A DNA stretch of 64,000 nucleotides from assembly GCF_002094305.1 (NCBI RefSeq), contig NZ_LWTX01000008.1, positions 62,001 to 126,000 of the forward strand. The letters are read 5' to 3'. Of this stretch, positions 50,686 to 59,234 are shown piece by piece. Both the position numbers and the translations under genes were made by a program. Each line of letters begins with the position of its first letter. Position 1 is the stretch's first letter. This DNA is from Prescottella equi (GTDB lineage Bacteria > Actinomycetota > Actinomycetes > Mycobacteriales > Mycobacteriaceae). The notes under the pieces are model-generated. The model searched no databases, was not told where the DNA came from, and saw only the letters and a program-made list of their open reading frames with translations.

Positions 50686-53388
50686 GTGAAGCTCAACCTC
50701 AAGGCGGTCGAGGAGCGAGTCGCCCCCCTGGGCGGACGCGAATCCTACGACCGCGAGTTCATCTTCGAACTATTGCTCGCCTACGGCCGCTCGAAGGGCA
50801 ACGTCACCCGGCTCCGCAACGGTTCGCTGAACGTGGCCGACGACCCGGCCTGCGAGGTGGCGCAGAAGAACGTCGTCTACTTCCACGAGACAACCGGTGA
50901 CCCTCTCGCGGTGATCGAGGACCTGAGAACCTCGCCGACGGTAGTGCGCTACAACACCCGATTCGTGATCGTCACCGACTACAACGAGCTGCTCGCCGTC
51001 GACACCAAGACCAGCGAGAACCTGATGATCCCGATCCGGGACATCGACAAGCACTTCACCTTCTTCCTGCCCTGGGCGGGCATGGAGAAGGCCCAGTATG
51101 TCGCCGAAGCTCACGCGGATGTCAAAGCGGCCGAGCGGATGGGCAAGCTCTTCGACGAGTTGCTGGCTGCCAACCCCGACTTACTCGATACATCGAACGG
51201 CCGGCATGCCCTCAATGTTTTCTTCACCCGACTGCTGTTCTGCTTCTTTGCCGAAGACACCGGAATTTTCGCCGAGAATCAATTCACCAACGCAGTCGGC
51301 TCCCACACCCAAGCGGACGGGTCTGACGTTGCGGAGTTCCTCACCGATCTCTTCGCCGCGCTCGACACCGAAGAGGCCGCCGATAAACCGGCGCACCTAG
51401 CAGGGTTTCCATACGTAAACGGACGACTCTTCACCATGGCGCCCGAGCACGTGGTCCCAGAGTTCACGAAAAAGGCCCGCGACTTACTGATCGAGTCAGG
51501 CACCCTGATCTGGCGAGAAATCAACCCAGACATCTTCGGGTCGATGTTCCAAGCGATCGTCACGCCGGGCAAGCGTTCCGACCTCGGTCAGCACTACACC
51601 TCGGTGCCGAACATCCTCAAGACCATCGAACCGCTATTCCTCGATGCACTGAAGGAAGACTTCGACCGAGCCTTCGACTCGCCGAAGCAACTCGAAGCGC
51701 TACTTGAGCACATTGGTGCAATTAAGGTCTTCGACCCCGCATGTGGGTCTGGCAACTTTCTAGTGATCGCCTACAAGGAACTGCGGCGCCTCGAACACGC
51801 TATCCTCGAACGATCTCAAGAACTCTCAGGCCGACGGCAAATGGCGATGGGGGCAGCTTCTCGCATAAACATCGAGAACTTCTACGGCATCGAAATCGAC
51901 GACTTCGCCGTCGAAGTAGCAATCCTTTCGCTATGGATCGCAAAGCACCAAATGAATGTCGAGTTCTTCGACAAGTTCGGCATTGACCTCCCACTGATTC
52001 CGTTGAAGGAGACCGGTCAGATTCGTCAAGGCAACGCCGCACGGGTTGACTGGCACCAGGTCTGCCCTAACGGTGGAGACGAAGCGATCTATCTGATAGG
52101 AAACCCGCCATACGCTGGAGCTAAGACTCAGACCCGGGACCAGAAGTCCGACTACGACTTCGTCTTCGGGGGCCGCTCGTACTCGAAGAACCTCGACTAC
52201 ATCGCGCTCTGGTTCATTAAGGGCGCCGACTACATCGACGGAACCCGTGCAGAGCTGGCGTTTGTTACCACTAATTCAGTCGCCCAAGGTGAGCATGTCG
52301 GTCTAATGTTCCCGATCATTTTCGACAAGGGTATCGAGATCGGCTTTGCGTACACGTCCTTCAAATGGCAGAACAACGCCAAACGCAACGCAGGCGTGAC
52401 TGTTGCCGTTATCGGCCTTCGGAACGAAACTTCGAGCCCGAAGTATCTGTATGCAGATGATCTGCAGATCGCAGCCAAAAATATCAACGGGTACCTTGCC
52501 GATGGCTCCGACGTAGTAATGGAGCGGCGAAGGAAGCCGCTCGGCGCTTGCCTACCGGATATGGTGTTTGGATCTATGCCACGTGATGGTGGCGGACTTA
52601 TCGTCTCGCCTGAGGAGCGAGCTCGGATGATCGCTGATGATCCGCGAAGCGAGCAGTTCATCAAGCGGTACATGGGTTCATCCGAAGCGATCAACGACGG
52701 TGAGCGGTACTGCCTGTGGATTCCCAAGGATTCTGTCGCAGCGGCTAAATCGATCACCGCAATCGCGGCCAGGCTGGAGCGCGTTGCGAAGGAGCGGAGC
52801 GAAAGTAAAGCGGGTAGCACGGCTGCCTACGCTGCTCAGCCGCACAGGTTCGTCCAGATCAGCTACAAACCGACGGATTCGATCATTGTGCCGAGCGTCT
52901 CTTCTGAGCGGCGCGAATACATTCCACTCGGATACCTTGACGAGAACACGGTCGTCTCGAACCTTGCGTTCGCCGTATACGACGCCGAGCCGTGGGTTTT
53001 CGCGATGTTGACTTCACGGATGCACATGGTCTGGACGCGAGCCGTCGGCGGCCGCATGAAGACTGACTATCGATACTCGAACACGATCGTCTACAACAAT
53101 TTCCCAGTCCCACCGTTACGCGACCCTATGAGGGAACGCCTTGCAGCTACCGCGTTTCGCGTGCTCGATGTTCGCGAGTACCACTGTGAGAAGACGTTGG
53201 CTGAGCTGTACGACCCCGAGCTGATGCCGGCTGACCTACGCACAGCACACGCTGAGGTCGACGGGCTGGTCGATTCGATCTACTCCAAGCGGGAATACGA
53301 GACTGACGAACAGCGATTGTCGGACCTCTTCGCTATGTATGAAGCGATGACTGCGGACGAAGCAGCGAACGGGAGCAAGAAGAAGTGA
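50686..53388 (+). CDS. Class I DNA methyltransferase (MmeI-like architecture) of a three-gene defence operon
   Basis: About 900 residues from GTG 50686, chosen because AGAAGGAG lies eight bases upstream; ATG 50611 is in frame but lacks one. The N-terminal part (VIVTDYNELLAVDTKTSEN, HFTFFLPWAGMEKA) resembles that of MmeI-type methyltransferases. The catalytic domain has motif I DPACGSGNF (about 350-358) and motif IV NPPY (about 473-476), giving adenine-N6 or cytosine-N4 specificity. A target-recognition region and a helical C-terminus follow. I see no nuclease motif of its own. The stop overlaps the helicase GTG. Base composition is lower in GC than core genes. Confidence 0.82.
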   Translation: MKLNLKAVEERVAPLGGRESYDREFIFELLLAYGRSKGNVTRLRNGSLNVADDPACEVAQKNVVYFHETTGDPLAVIEDLRTSPTVVRYNTRFVIVTDYNELLAVDTKTSENLMIPIRDIDKHFTFFLPWAGMEKAQYVAEAHADVKAAERMGKLFDELLAANPDLLDTSNGRHALNVFFTRLLFCFFAEDTGIFAENQFTNAVGSHTQADGSDVAEFLTDLFAALDTEEAADKPAHLAGFPYVNGRLFTMAPEHVVPEFTKKARDLLIESGTLIWREINPDIFGSMFQAIVTPGKRSDLGQHYTSVPNILKTIEPLFLDALKEDFDRAFDSPKQLEALLEHIGAIKVFDPACGSGNFLVIAYKELRRLEHAILERSQELSGRRQMAMGAASRINIENFYGIEIDDFAVEVAILSLWIAKHQMNVEFFDKFGIDLPLIPLKETGQIRQGNAARVDWHQVCPNGGDEAIYLIGNPPYAGAKTQTRDQKSDYDFVFGGRSYSKNLDYIALWFIKGADYIDGTRAELAFVTTNSVAQGEHVGLMFPIIFDKGIEIGFAYTSFKWQNNAKRNAGVTVAVIGLRNETSSPKYLYADDLQIAAKNINGYLADGSDVVMERRRKPLGACLPDMVFGSMPRDGGGLIVSPEERARMIADDPRSEQFIKRYMGSSEAINDGERYCLWIPKDSVAAAKSITAIAARLERVAKERSESKAGSTAAYAAQPHRFVQISYKPTDSIIVPSVSSERREYIPLGYLDENTVVSNLAFAVYDAEPWVFAMLTSRMHMVWTRAVGGRMKTDYRYSNTIVYNNFPVPPLRDPMRERLAATAFRVLDVREYHCEKTLAELYDPELMPADLRTAHAEVDGLVDSIYSKREYETDEQRLSDLFAMYEAMTADEAANGSKKK

Positions 53389-55355
53389 ACAAGCCGCTCA
53401 ACGTCGTAGACGTGACCTACGCCCGCACAGGCGCGTCGGTGCACACCGACGCGATGGGCATGCGAGAGATGCAGCAACGCGTATTCGCCAAGCGCGACGC
53501 CCAGCATCTCCTGGTCAAGGCCCCACCCGCGTCCGGCAAGTCGCGCGCTCTCATGTTCGTGGCGCTGGACAAGCTCTACCACCAAGGCCGTAAGAAGGTC
53601 ATCGTTGCGGTGCCGGAGCGCTCGATCGGTGCATCGTTCTCACCGACGAAGCTCACCGCGCACGGGTTCTTCGCGGACTGGGAGATCAAGCCCGAGCACA
53701 ATCTGAGCCTGCCGGGCTCCTCGGTTGGCAAGGTCGATGCATTCGTCAAGTTCCTCGAAGGACCGGACGCGACCTTAGTCTGTACGCACGCCACCCTGCG
53801 GTTCGCGTTCGAGAAGGTGGCACCCGAGGCGTTCAACGGCGCGGTGCTCGCGATCGATGAGTTCCACCATGTTTCGGCTGATATTGAGGCCAATCGCCTC
53901 GGCGCTCTCTTGCGTGACGTAATGAACGGCTCGGACGTGCACATCGTCGCGATGACCGGCTCCTACTTCCGCGGCGACTCGGTCCCGGTGCTGTCAGCAG
54001 AGGACGAGGCAAAGTTCACCCCGGTGATGTTCAACTACTACGACCAGCTCAACGGGTACGAGCACCTCAAGTCACTCGGCATCGGTCACCACTTCTACCA
54101 GGGCCGCTACACCGATGCGATCGGCGAGGTTCTCGACCTCGGCAAGAAGACGATCGTTCATATCCCGAACGTGAACTCGGGTGAGTCCACGAAAGACAAG
54201 ATCGAAGAGGTCGGTTTCATCATCGACTCGATCGGTCAGGTTGTCGCCGCTGAGGACACGGGGATCATCCTGATCCGTCGCCACGACACCGGCGAGATTG
54301 TCCGTGTCGCGGACCTGGTGGACGACGCGGACCAGAAGAAGCGGGGCGAGACTCTGCACTACCTGTCCACCGTCGCATCGAAAGACCGGAACGGTGTCGA
54401 TGTCATCATCGCGCTGGGGATGGCGAAGGAGGGGTTCGACTGGCCATTCGCCGAGCATGCCCTCACTGTTGGCTACAGGGCTTCACTGACCGAGGTGATC
54501 CAGATTATCGGTCGGGTCACCCGCGACAGCCCCGGCAAGGAACACGCCCAGTTCACGAACCTCATCGCCCAGCCCGACGCGGCGACCGACGAGGTGAAGG
54601 TGTCGGTGAACAACATGCTTAAGGCCATCACCGCCTCCCTGTTGATGGAGCAGGTCCTCGCTCAGAACTTCACGTTCAAGTCCAAAACCGGCAACGATGA
54701 CGCTACGAAACCGGGCGAGCTAAAGATCAAGGGCTTCAAGGAACCCACGACGGAACGGGTGAAGCAGATCGTGGAGACAGACCTCAACGATCTCAAGGCC
54801 ACGATTCTGCAAGACGACACCTTCGCGAAAGCAGCAGCGGGCAGCCTCGATCCAGAGGTGACCAACAAGGTGTTGATCCCGAAGATCATCCGCGAGCGTT
54901 ACCCAGATCTCGATGAGGCCCAGGTCGAGGAGCTGCGCCAGCAAGTTGTGGTGGACTCGGTGATCAAGAACGGTGAGGTCCGCAATGTCGGAGACAAGCG
55001 GTTCGTCCGAATGGCGGAGAAGTTCGTCAACATCGATGACCTCGACATCAACCTCATCGACTCGGTCAACCCGTTCCAGCGTGCATTCGAGGTTATGAGT
55101 AAGTCGGTCACTCCGAGTGTGCTGCGAATCATCTCGGATGCGATCACTGCGACTCGCATCGAGATCACCGAAGAGGAAGCCCTTCTGCTCTGGCCTAAGA
55201 TTCAGGCCTGGGTCAAAGTCAACGGTCGCAAGCCCGACGTGCGCAGTGACGACACGACGGAAAAGCGGTATGCCGAGACGCTCCTGTTCCTCCAGAAGAA
55301 GAAGCAACAGCACCTCGCGGCGCAGCGAGCAGTACAGATGGATGATCAGCCATGA
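53385..55355 (+). CDS. DEAD/DEAH-box (SF2) helicase of the methyltransferase operon
   Basis: A 656-residue SF2 helicase. It has Walker A KAPPASGKSRAL (about 45-56), DEFHHVS as motif II (from 158), TGSYFRGD as motif III, and a C-terminal RecA domain with ALGMAKEGFDWPF and QIIGRVTRDSPG (motif VI). A long helical C-terminal region follows. GTG start overlaps the methyltransferase stop and its stop overlaps the nuclease gene. It probably translocates on DNA for the system. Confidence 0.85.
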   Translation: MNKPLNVVDVTYARTGASVHTDAMGMREMQQRVFAKRDAQHLLVKAPPASGKSRALMFVALDKLYHQGRKKVIVAVPERSIGASFSPTKLTAHGFFADWEIKPEHNLSLPGSSVGKVDAFVKFLEGPDATLVCTHATLRFAFEKVAPEAFNGAVLAIDEFHHVSADIEANRLGALLRDVMNGSDVHIVAMTGSYFRGDSVPVLSAEDEAKFTPVMFNYYDQLNGYEHLKSLGIGHHFYQGRYTDAIGEVLDLGKKTIVHIPNVNSGESTKDKIEEVGFIIDSIGQVVAAEDTGIILIRRHDTGEIVRVADLVDDADQKKRGETLHYLSTVASKDRNGVDVIIALGMAKEGFDWPFAEHALTVGYRASLTEVIQIIGRVTRDSPGKEHAQFTNLIAQPDAATDEVKVSVNNMLKAITASLLMEQVLAQNFTFKSKTGNDDATKPGELKIKGFKEPTTERVKQIVETDLNDLKATILQDDTFAKAAAGSLDPEVTNKVLIPKIIRERYPDLDEAQVEELRQQVVVDSVIKNGEVRNVGDKRFVRMAEKFVNIDDLDINLIDSVNPFQRAFEVMSKSVTPSVLRIISDAITATRIEITEEEALLLWPKIQAWVKVNGRKPDVRSDDTTEKRYAETLLFLQKKKQQHLAAQRAVQMDDQP

Positions 55356-56557
55356 GCACTGGCGAGACCGATGTGACTACAGGCGAGGCAGCAGCGCCGC
55401 GACTGGACTTCCAGTCGATCCTTGACTCCGACATCGATGGGCTTCTTGATGTCGCAGAGAAGCCGAAGAAGGTCACCCCAAACGATCGGCTGGAGCGTGC
55501 CTTCTTGGAGGTCGTAGAGTTCCGCCGGACTCACAACAGGCTCCCCAGTTCGACCACTCGCGAAATCGCAGAACGCAAGCTCGGTGCTCGGCTCGACGGA
55601 ATTCTCGCGGACGAGGGCAAGGTCGCCGCGCTGAAGCATTTGGACGAGTTCGGTCTACTGGACGCCTTGGAGCCTCCAGCCTCGATTGACGACCTTCTCG
55701 ACAGCGACGACTTCGACCTGCTCGGGGACGAATCGGGGCTGTTGGACATCTCGGACCTGCCGCAGCGCAAGACTCCGGATGTGCCTGATTCGGTAGCGCA
55801 GCGAAAAAAAGCTGAAGGTTTCGAAGCGTTCGAGCCACTGTTCAAGGCCAAGCATGCTGAGTTGGCCGCCGGCACGTACCGGTTGATCCCGTTCCCCGGT
55901 GTCCGCACCATTGAATCTGGCAGATTCTTCGTTCTCAACGGCGTGATGCTCTTCGTCGCCGAGGTTGGCGAGACAACCATCGCGGTTGTCGGTGGCAAGC
56001 AAGAGCAGAAGCAGCGCCTGCGGGTGATTTTCGAGAACGGCACCGAGTCTTCGATGTACCGGCAGTCACTGTCGATCCGGCTCCACGAGGCGCACGGTCA
56101 GGCGTTGGCCCGTGTCGGACTCGAACTCCCGGAAGACGTAGGTGACGCGGACACCGAGAGCGGCCACATCTACGTGCTCCGTTCCCGTAGCGAAGATCCG
56201 CAGATCGCGTCGCTCCAAAACTTGTACAAGATCGGGTTCTCGACGACCAGCGTGGAGCAGCGGATTGCGAACGCAGCCAACGCGCCCACCTACTTGATGG
56301 CACCGGTCGAGATCGTGGCGGACTATCGCACCTACAACCTCAGGCCCTCCGCGTTGGAGCACCTCCTGCACCGGGTATTCGCCGAGGTGCGCCTCGACAT
56401 CAGTCAGATCGATGCTAAGGGCCGCCGCTACGACCCGTCTGAATGGTTTGTTGTCCCGCTCAACGTCATAAATCAGGCGATCAACATGATCATGTCCGGT
56501 GAAATCGTCGACTACGTGTACGACGCTGCCGCGCAACGCCTCGTGGAACGTGAGTAA
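55352..56557 (+). CDS. GIY-YIG nuclease (T5orf172-like) of the methyltransferase operon
   Basis: A 401-residue protein. Residues 1-150 are acidic with an early helical region (NDRLERAFLEVVEFRRTHNR), and 160-265 form a beta-rich domain. Residues about 271-370 are a T5orf172-type GIY-YIG nuclease: HIYVLRS, LYKIGFSTTSVEQRI and Glu336 in SALEHLLHRVF. It would be the cutting subunit. It starts at ATG 55352 inside the helicase stop (ATGA). Confidence 0.83.
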   Translation: MSTGETDVTTGEAAAPRLDFQSILDSDIDGLLDVAEKPKKVTPNDRLERAFLEVVEFRRTHNRLPSSTTREIAERKLGARLDGILADEGKVAALKHLDEFGLLDALEPPASIDDLLDSDDFDLLGDESGLLDISDLPQRKTPDVPDSVAQRKKAEGFEAFEPLFKAKHAELAAGTYRLIPFPGVRTIESGRFFVLNGVMLFVAEVGETTIAVVGGKQEQKQRLRVIFENGTESSMYRQSLSIRLHEAHGQALARVGLELPEDVGDADTESGHIYVLRSRSEDPQIASLQNLYKIGFSTTSVEQRIANAANAPTYLMAPVEIVADYRTYNLRPSALEHLLHRVFAEVRLDISQIDAKGRRYDPSEWFVVPLNVINQAINMIMSGEIVDYVYDAAAQRLVERE

Positions 56558-56629
56558 TGTACGTCGGGACGGGGCCTGGCGGCCCAGGGAGGGCGGGAAG
56601 GTTGACCAGCTCGAACCGGCGGCAACGTC

Positions 56630-56937
56630 GTCGAGCGCGAACTCGACCATGATTTCGAGGACCTCAAAGAATGGCTCCCCGAGTCGCCGCTGAGGACAGA
56701 TGAGCTATGTGGGCCGAAGGTCGACGGGGAACGCCGGTCGTCGAACCGCTCTTCCACGTAGTGCACGCGCGCGATCGCATGCTGAGCATCCTCGATGCCG
56801 TATTCGTGGGCACTGTCGGTCCACTTGATCGCCAACCGGAACCGCAACCGTCCGGCTCGAGGCGATATCTCCAGGGTAGGGGCGGCTTTCGCGCCTGATT
56901 CGTCGGCTGCGCTATGCCGGGAAGTACTTGACATAAG
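56630..56937 (-). pseudogene. Remnant of a BrnT/DUF4258-like toxin gene
   Basis: The minus strand encodes LAIKWTDSAHEYGIEDAQHA followed by IARVHYVEERFDD. After a frameshift VPRRPSAHI appears, and then LEIMVEF in another frame. Intact small toxins of the BrnT/DUF4258 type have the order H-x-HGIEDA, helix, FIGP, LLEVVV. At least two frame changes occur, so it cannot be translated whole. The assignment is tentative. Confidence 0.35.
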
Positions 56938-56990
56938 TGCGCCATATCGGCGCCTCCAAGACCATCTGTGCGACGGCGGGTAGAGAGACA

Positions 56991-57125
56991 TGACCAATTC
57001 GGCTAATCCAAGATTTCCGTCCCGTGCAGACTCAGTCGCTCGATCACGGCGCCCGAAGCTGCCCACCGCTCCCATCCCCGACGAGGACTATGACGCGCTC
57101 CTTGGTGCGTTGGCAGACGACTGAT
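56991..57125 (+). CDS. Possible 44-residue small protein
   Basis: An ATG at about 56991 preceded by GAGAG opens a short frame with basic N-terminal half and acidic end (PTAPIPDEDYDALLGALADD), stopping at TGA near 57124. The acidic helical tail resembles the ends of small antitoxins. It is divergent from the toxin-like remnant. No family is recognised. Confidence 0.3.
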
Positions 57126-57424
57126 CTCCGCCTACGTATGGCGTGATCACCCGATCAATTCTTCCATGTCTGAAATCTTTTTGACTGGAGGGTGTTCGGG
57201 ACACCGAAGCTCAAGATCGCACCACCGCCAACGCGGCAACGTGGGGAGCGGCCCGGGTCGGTCGTTTTCGGGACCACTGTCAAAAGTGCTCGGGCGAGAC
57301 CCGGGCCCCGAGTTCGGTTGATTCTCTGGTGTGGCGGTTCCAGCCAGCGGGTGAGCCTTGGTACATAATGTCCGCAACCTGCTCGGGCAGATACCGGGCG
57401 ACGACCGAGGAATCCGGGCTGCTC

Positions 57425-57934
57425 ATGAGCTACAGAAACAAGACCTACGTTGCCTTCGCCAGCGAAGACATCCATTGCTACAGGCTGATGGAAGCCTGGC
57501 GGGAAAACGACAAGATCGACTTCGACTTCTACAATGCCCACACACTCTTCATTTCTCGCGATGAGAGTAAGCCGGAGACGATCAAAAGGAATCTGCGGGA
57601 GCGTATGAAGAACGCCAAGCAGGTCGTTCTGCTTGGCAGCGCCACGGGGCGGCGGAAGGGAAGCGACGGTAAGTCGTTCCTCGCCCATGAGATCAAGGTG
57701 GCGATGGAGTTCAACCTTCCGATCGTCATCGCGAACCTCGACGGTGGTCGAATCGTCAACAGGGCAGTGATTCCTCAGCCATTGCTAGATGACGACTACT
57801 ACACGCTGTCAGCGTCGTTTCAACCGAAAATCATCGACTTCGCGCTCAAGAACTACGCCGTTGAATACGCGACCGCGGACAAGGCCGGCCCCCACGAGTA
57901 CAACAGCCAGGTCTACACAGGCCTCGGGCTGTGA
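57425..57934 (+). CDS. thsB: Thoeris ThsB-like TIR protein
   Basis: A 169-residue protein of the TIR-like ThsB fold (formerly DUF1863). It has strand A KTYVAFASEDIHCYRLMEAW, middle helix ETIKRNLRERMKNAKQVVLL, and SFLAHEIKVAMEFNLPIVIA, where Glu89 sits at the usual TIR catalytic position. In Thoeris, ThsB senses infection and converts NAD into a signal nucleotide. The ATG at 57425 opens right at the TIR strand; in-frame upstream ATGs add only non-conserved residues. The stop overlaps the next gene by GTGA. Confidence 0.8.
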   Translation: MSYRNKTYVAFASEDIHCYRLMEAWRENDKIDFDFYNAHTLFISRDESKPETIKRNLRERMKNAKQVVLLGSATGRRKGSDGKSFLAHEIKVAMEFNLPIVIANLDGGRIVNRAVIPQPLLDDDYYTLSASFQPKIIDFALKNYAVEYATADKAGPHEYNSQVYTGLGL

Positions 57935-58788
57935 GCTCCGCTCTCCGCAGCGATCTGTTCAGCAAACGGTTCCTGCTCTCGGCAGCCACATGGTTCTTCG
58001 CGTGGGCTGGCGTCATCGCGGCTCTTGGCCAACTACTGGACTGGACTTTCAAACTCGCTAAGTACGGGTGGTGGAGCCACGCGGTTCTGGGCGTGGCACT
58101 CGTCGGAATCCCACTTTCGATATGGCGATCATGGCCCCGCCCCGTCGAGGAGACCTACGAGTCCCCCAGAACTCGGATCCGAATCGTCAAGGGTGACCTC
58201 TTCGATGAGGAAGAACACCTGGTGATCGGCACTTGCGACACCTTCGATACAGCGATTCCGAATATTATCGAGCGGACCAGTCTTCAGGGCATCGCGTTGG
58301 ACCGCCTATACGGTAACGATGTGGCTAGGTTGGACGCCGATCTCGACGCTGCACTAGTCAACACGGAGTTTCGCGAAAAAGTCTGCAAGGAAGGAAAGAC
58401 GGTTCGCTACCCGTTGGGAACCGTCGCGGTTGTTGAACGGCCCCCTAGAAGACTTTTCTTCGTCGGTTACACGAAGATGGACGAGAACAACAATGCTCAG
58501 GGAACCCCTGATGGGCTGTGGGTCAGCCTCAACTCGCTGTGGAACGCCATCTCGCAGCACGGGAACGGACGTACGGTCTGCATGCCAGTTATCGGTGGTG
58601 GCATGTCACGCATGTCCAATATCGTCCCGACGCAAGATTCGATCCGATTCACAATCTTGTCGTTCATGTTCGCATCGAGGACCAACAAGATCTGCGACGA
58701 GCTGCGCATCGTTCTTCGACCACAGGACTACGACCGGCTGGATCGACTTGAGCTGCAAGCCTTTCTGACATCACTCAAGCCATCATGA
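57931..58788 (+). CDS. thsA: ThsA-like effector: two TM helices plus macro domain (type II Thoeris layout)
   Basis: A 285-residue protein starting at GTG 57931. Two TM helices (about 15-36 and 50-66) precede a ThsA-type macro domain at about 80-270. Its features are RIRIVKGDLFDEEEHLVIGTCDTFD, a YPLGTVAVV strand and the loop PVIGGGMSRMSN (about 219-230). In type II Thoeris this two-TM plus macro architecture binds the TIR-made histidine-ADPR signal and disrupts the membrane (from recent literature, as I recall it). It overlaps thsB by GTGA and the HIT gene by ATGA. Confidence 0.8.
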   Translation: MSSALRSDLFSKRFLLSAATWFFAWAGVIAALGQLLDWTFKLAKYGWWSHAVLGVALVGIPLSIWRSWPRPVEETYESPRTRIRIVKGDLFDEEEHLVIGTCDTFDTAIPNIIERTSLQGIALDRLYGNDVARLDADLDAALVNTEFREKVCKEGKTVRYPLGTVAVVERPPRRLFFVGYTKMDENNNAQGTPDGLWVSLNSLWNAISQHGNGRTVCMPVIGGGMSRMSNIVPTQDSIRFTILSFMFASRTNKICDELRIVLRPQDYDRLDRLELQAFLTSLKPS

Positions 58789-59234
58789 ATGACACAAGAG
58801 CCCTCGATGTACCAAGCAACGCCAGGTGTGCCTTCTGCGACTATCTCTCGGGGCGACGCCCGTTCACCGTGGCCGCCCGCACCGATGCGATCGCAGTGCT
58901 TGTTACACGTGAACAACGGGGCATCCCACACCTTCTAGTTGTTCCGATGGCGCATCGAGAAACGATCCTGGATCTCTCCGACGGTGAAAGCGCAGCGGTC
59001 GCGGTCGGCGTGCGCGCCGCAGCCCAAGCGATAAACGACGCGTACGAGCGCCCGGGCATCGCAGTGTGGCAGAACAACGGCACCCCAGCACACCAGACGA
59101 TTGCACACGTTCACTTTCACGTGGCAGGCACTCTCCCGCAAGGTGGAACCGACTGGGGCGAGGTCGCCGAACAGCCATTGGAAGAAACGGACGCGATCGC
59201 GCAGACAATTCTGCCGTACCTGCACCTGGCTTGA
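58785..59234 (+). CDS. HIT family hydrolase coupled to the Thoeris-like genes
   Basis: A 149-residue histidine-triad protein with active site HVHFHVAG (His108, His110, His112), an upstream nucleotide-binding segment GIAVWQNNGTPAHQTIAH, and a CAFC pair near the N-terminus as in zinc-binding HIT proteins. HIT enzymes cleave nucleotide phosphoramidates, AMP-lysine or ADP-sugars. The ATG overlaps the thsA stop, so it is made with the effector. It could degrade or modify the TIR-made nucleotide signal; that is my inference. The alternative is a housekeeping HIT gene that happens to be adjacent. Confidence 0.82.
   Translation: MNDTRALDVPSNARCAFCDYLSGRRPFTVAARTDAIAVLVTREQRGIPHLLVVPMAHRETILDLSDGESAAVAVGVRAAAQAINDAYERPGIAVWQNNGTPAHQTIAHVHFHVAGTLPQGGTDWGEVAEQPLEETDAIAQTILPYLHLA

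Larger units (their letters stand above)
56558..57424. other. Gap between the nuclease operon and the Thoeris-like operon
   Basis: This 867-base gap contains the toxin-like remnant on the minus strand, a possible 44-codon ORF at 56991, and from 57125 on no coding signal. The last 60 bases should hold the thsB promoter; CATAAT at about 57364-57369 is a possible -10 element. Confidence 0.45.

Noticed and set aside
56512-57075. 187-codon minus-strand frame covering the toxin-like piece as a live gene
   Set aside because: The recognisable toxin pieces change frame inside it, so the continuous frame cannot encode the family.
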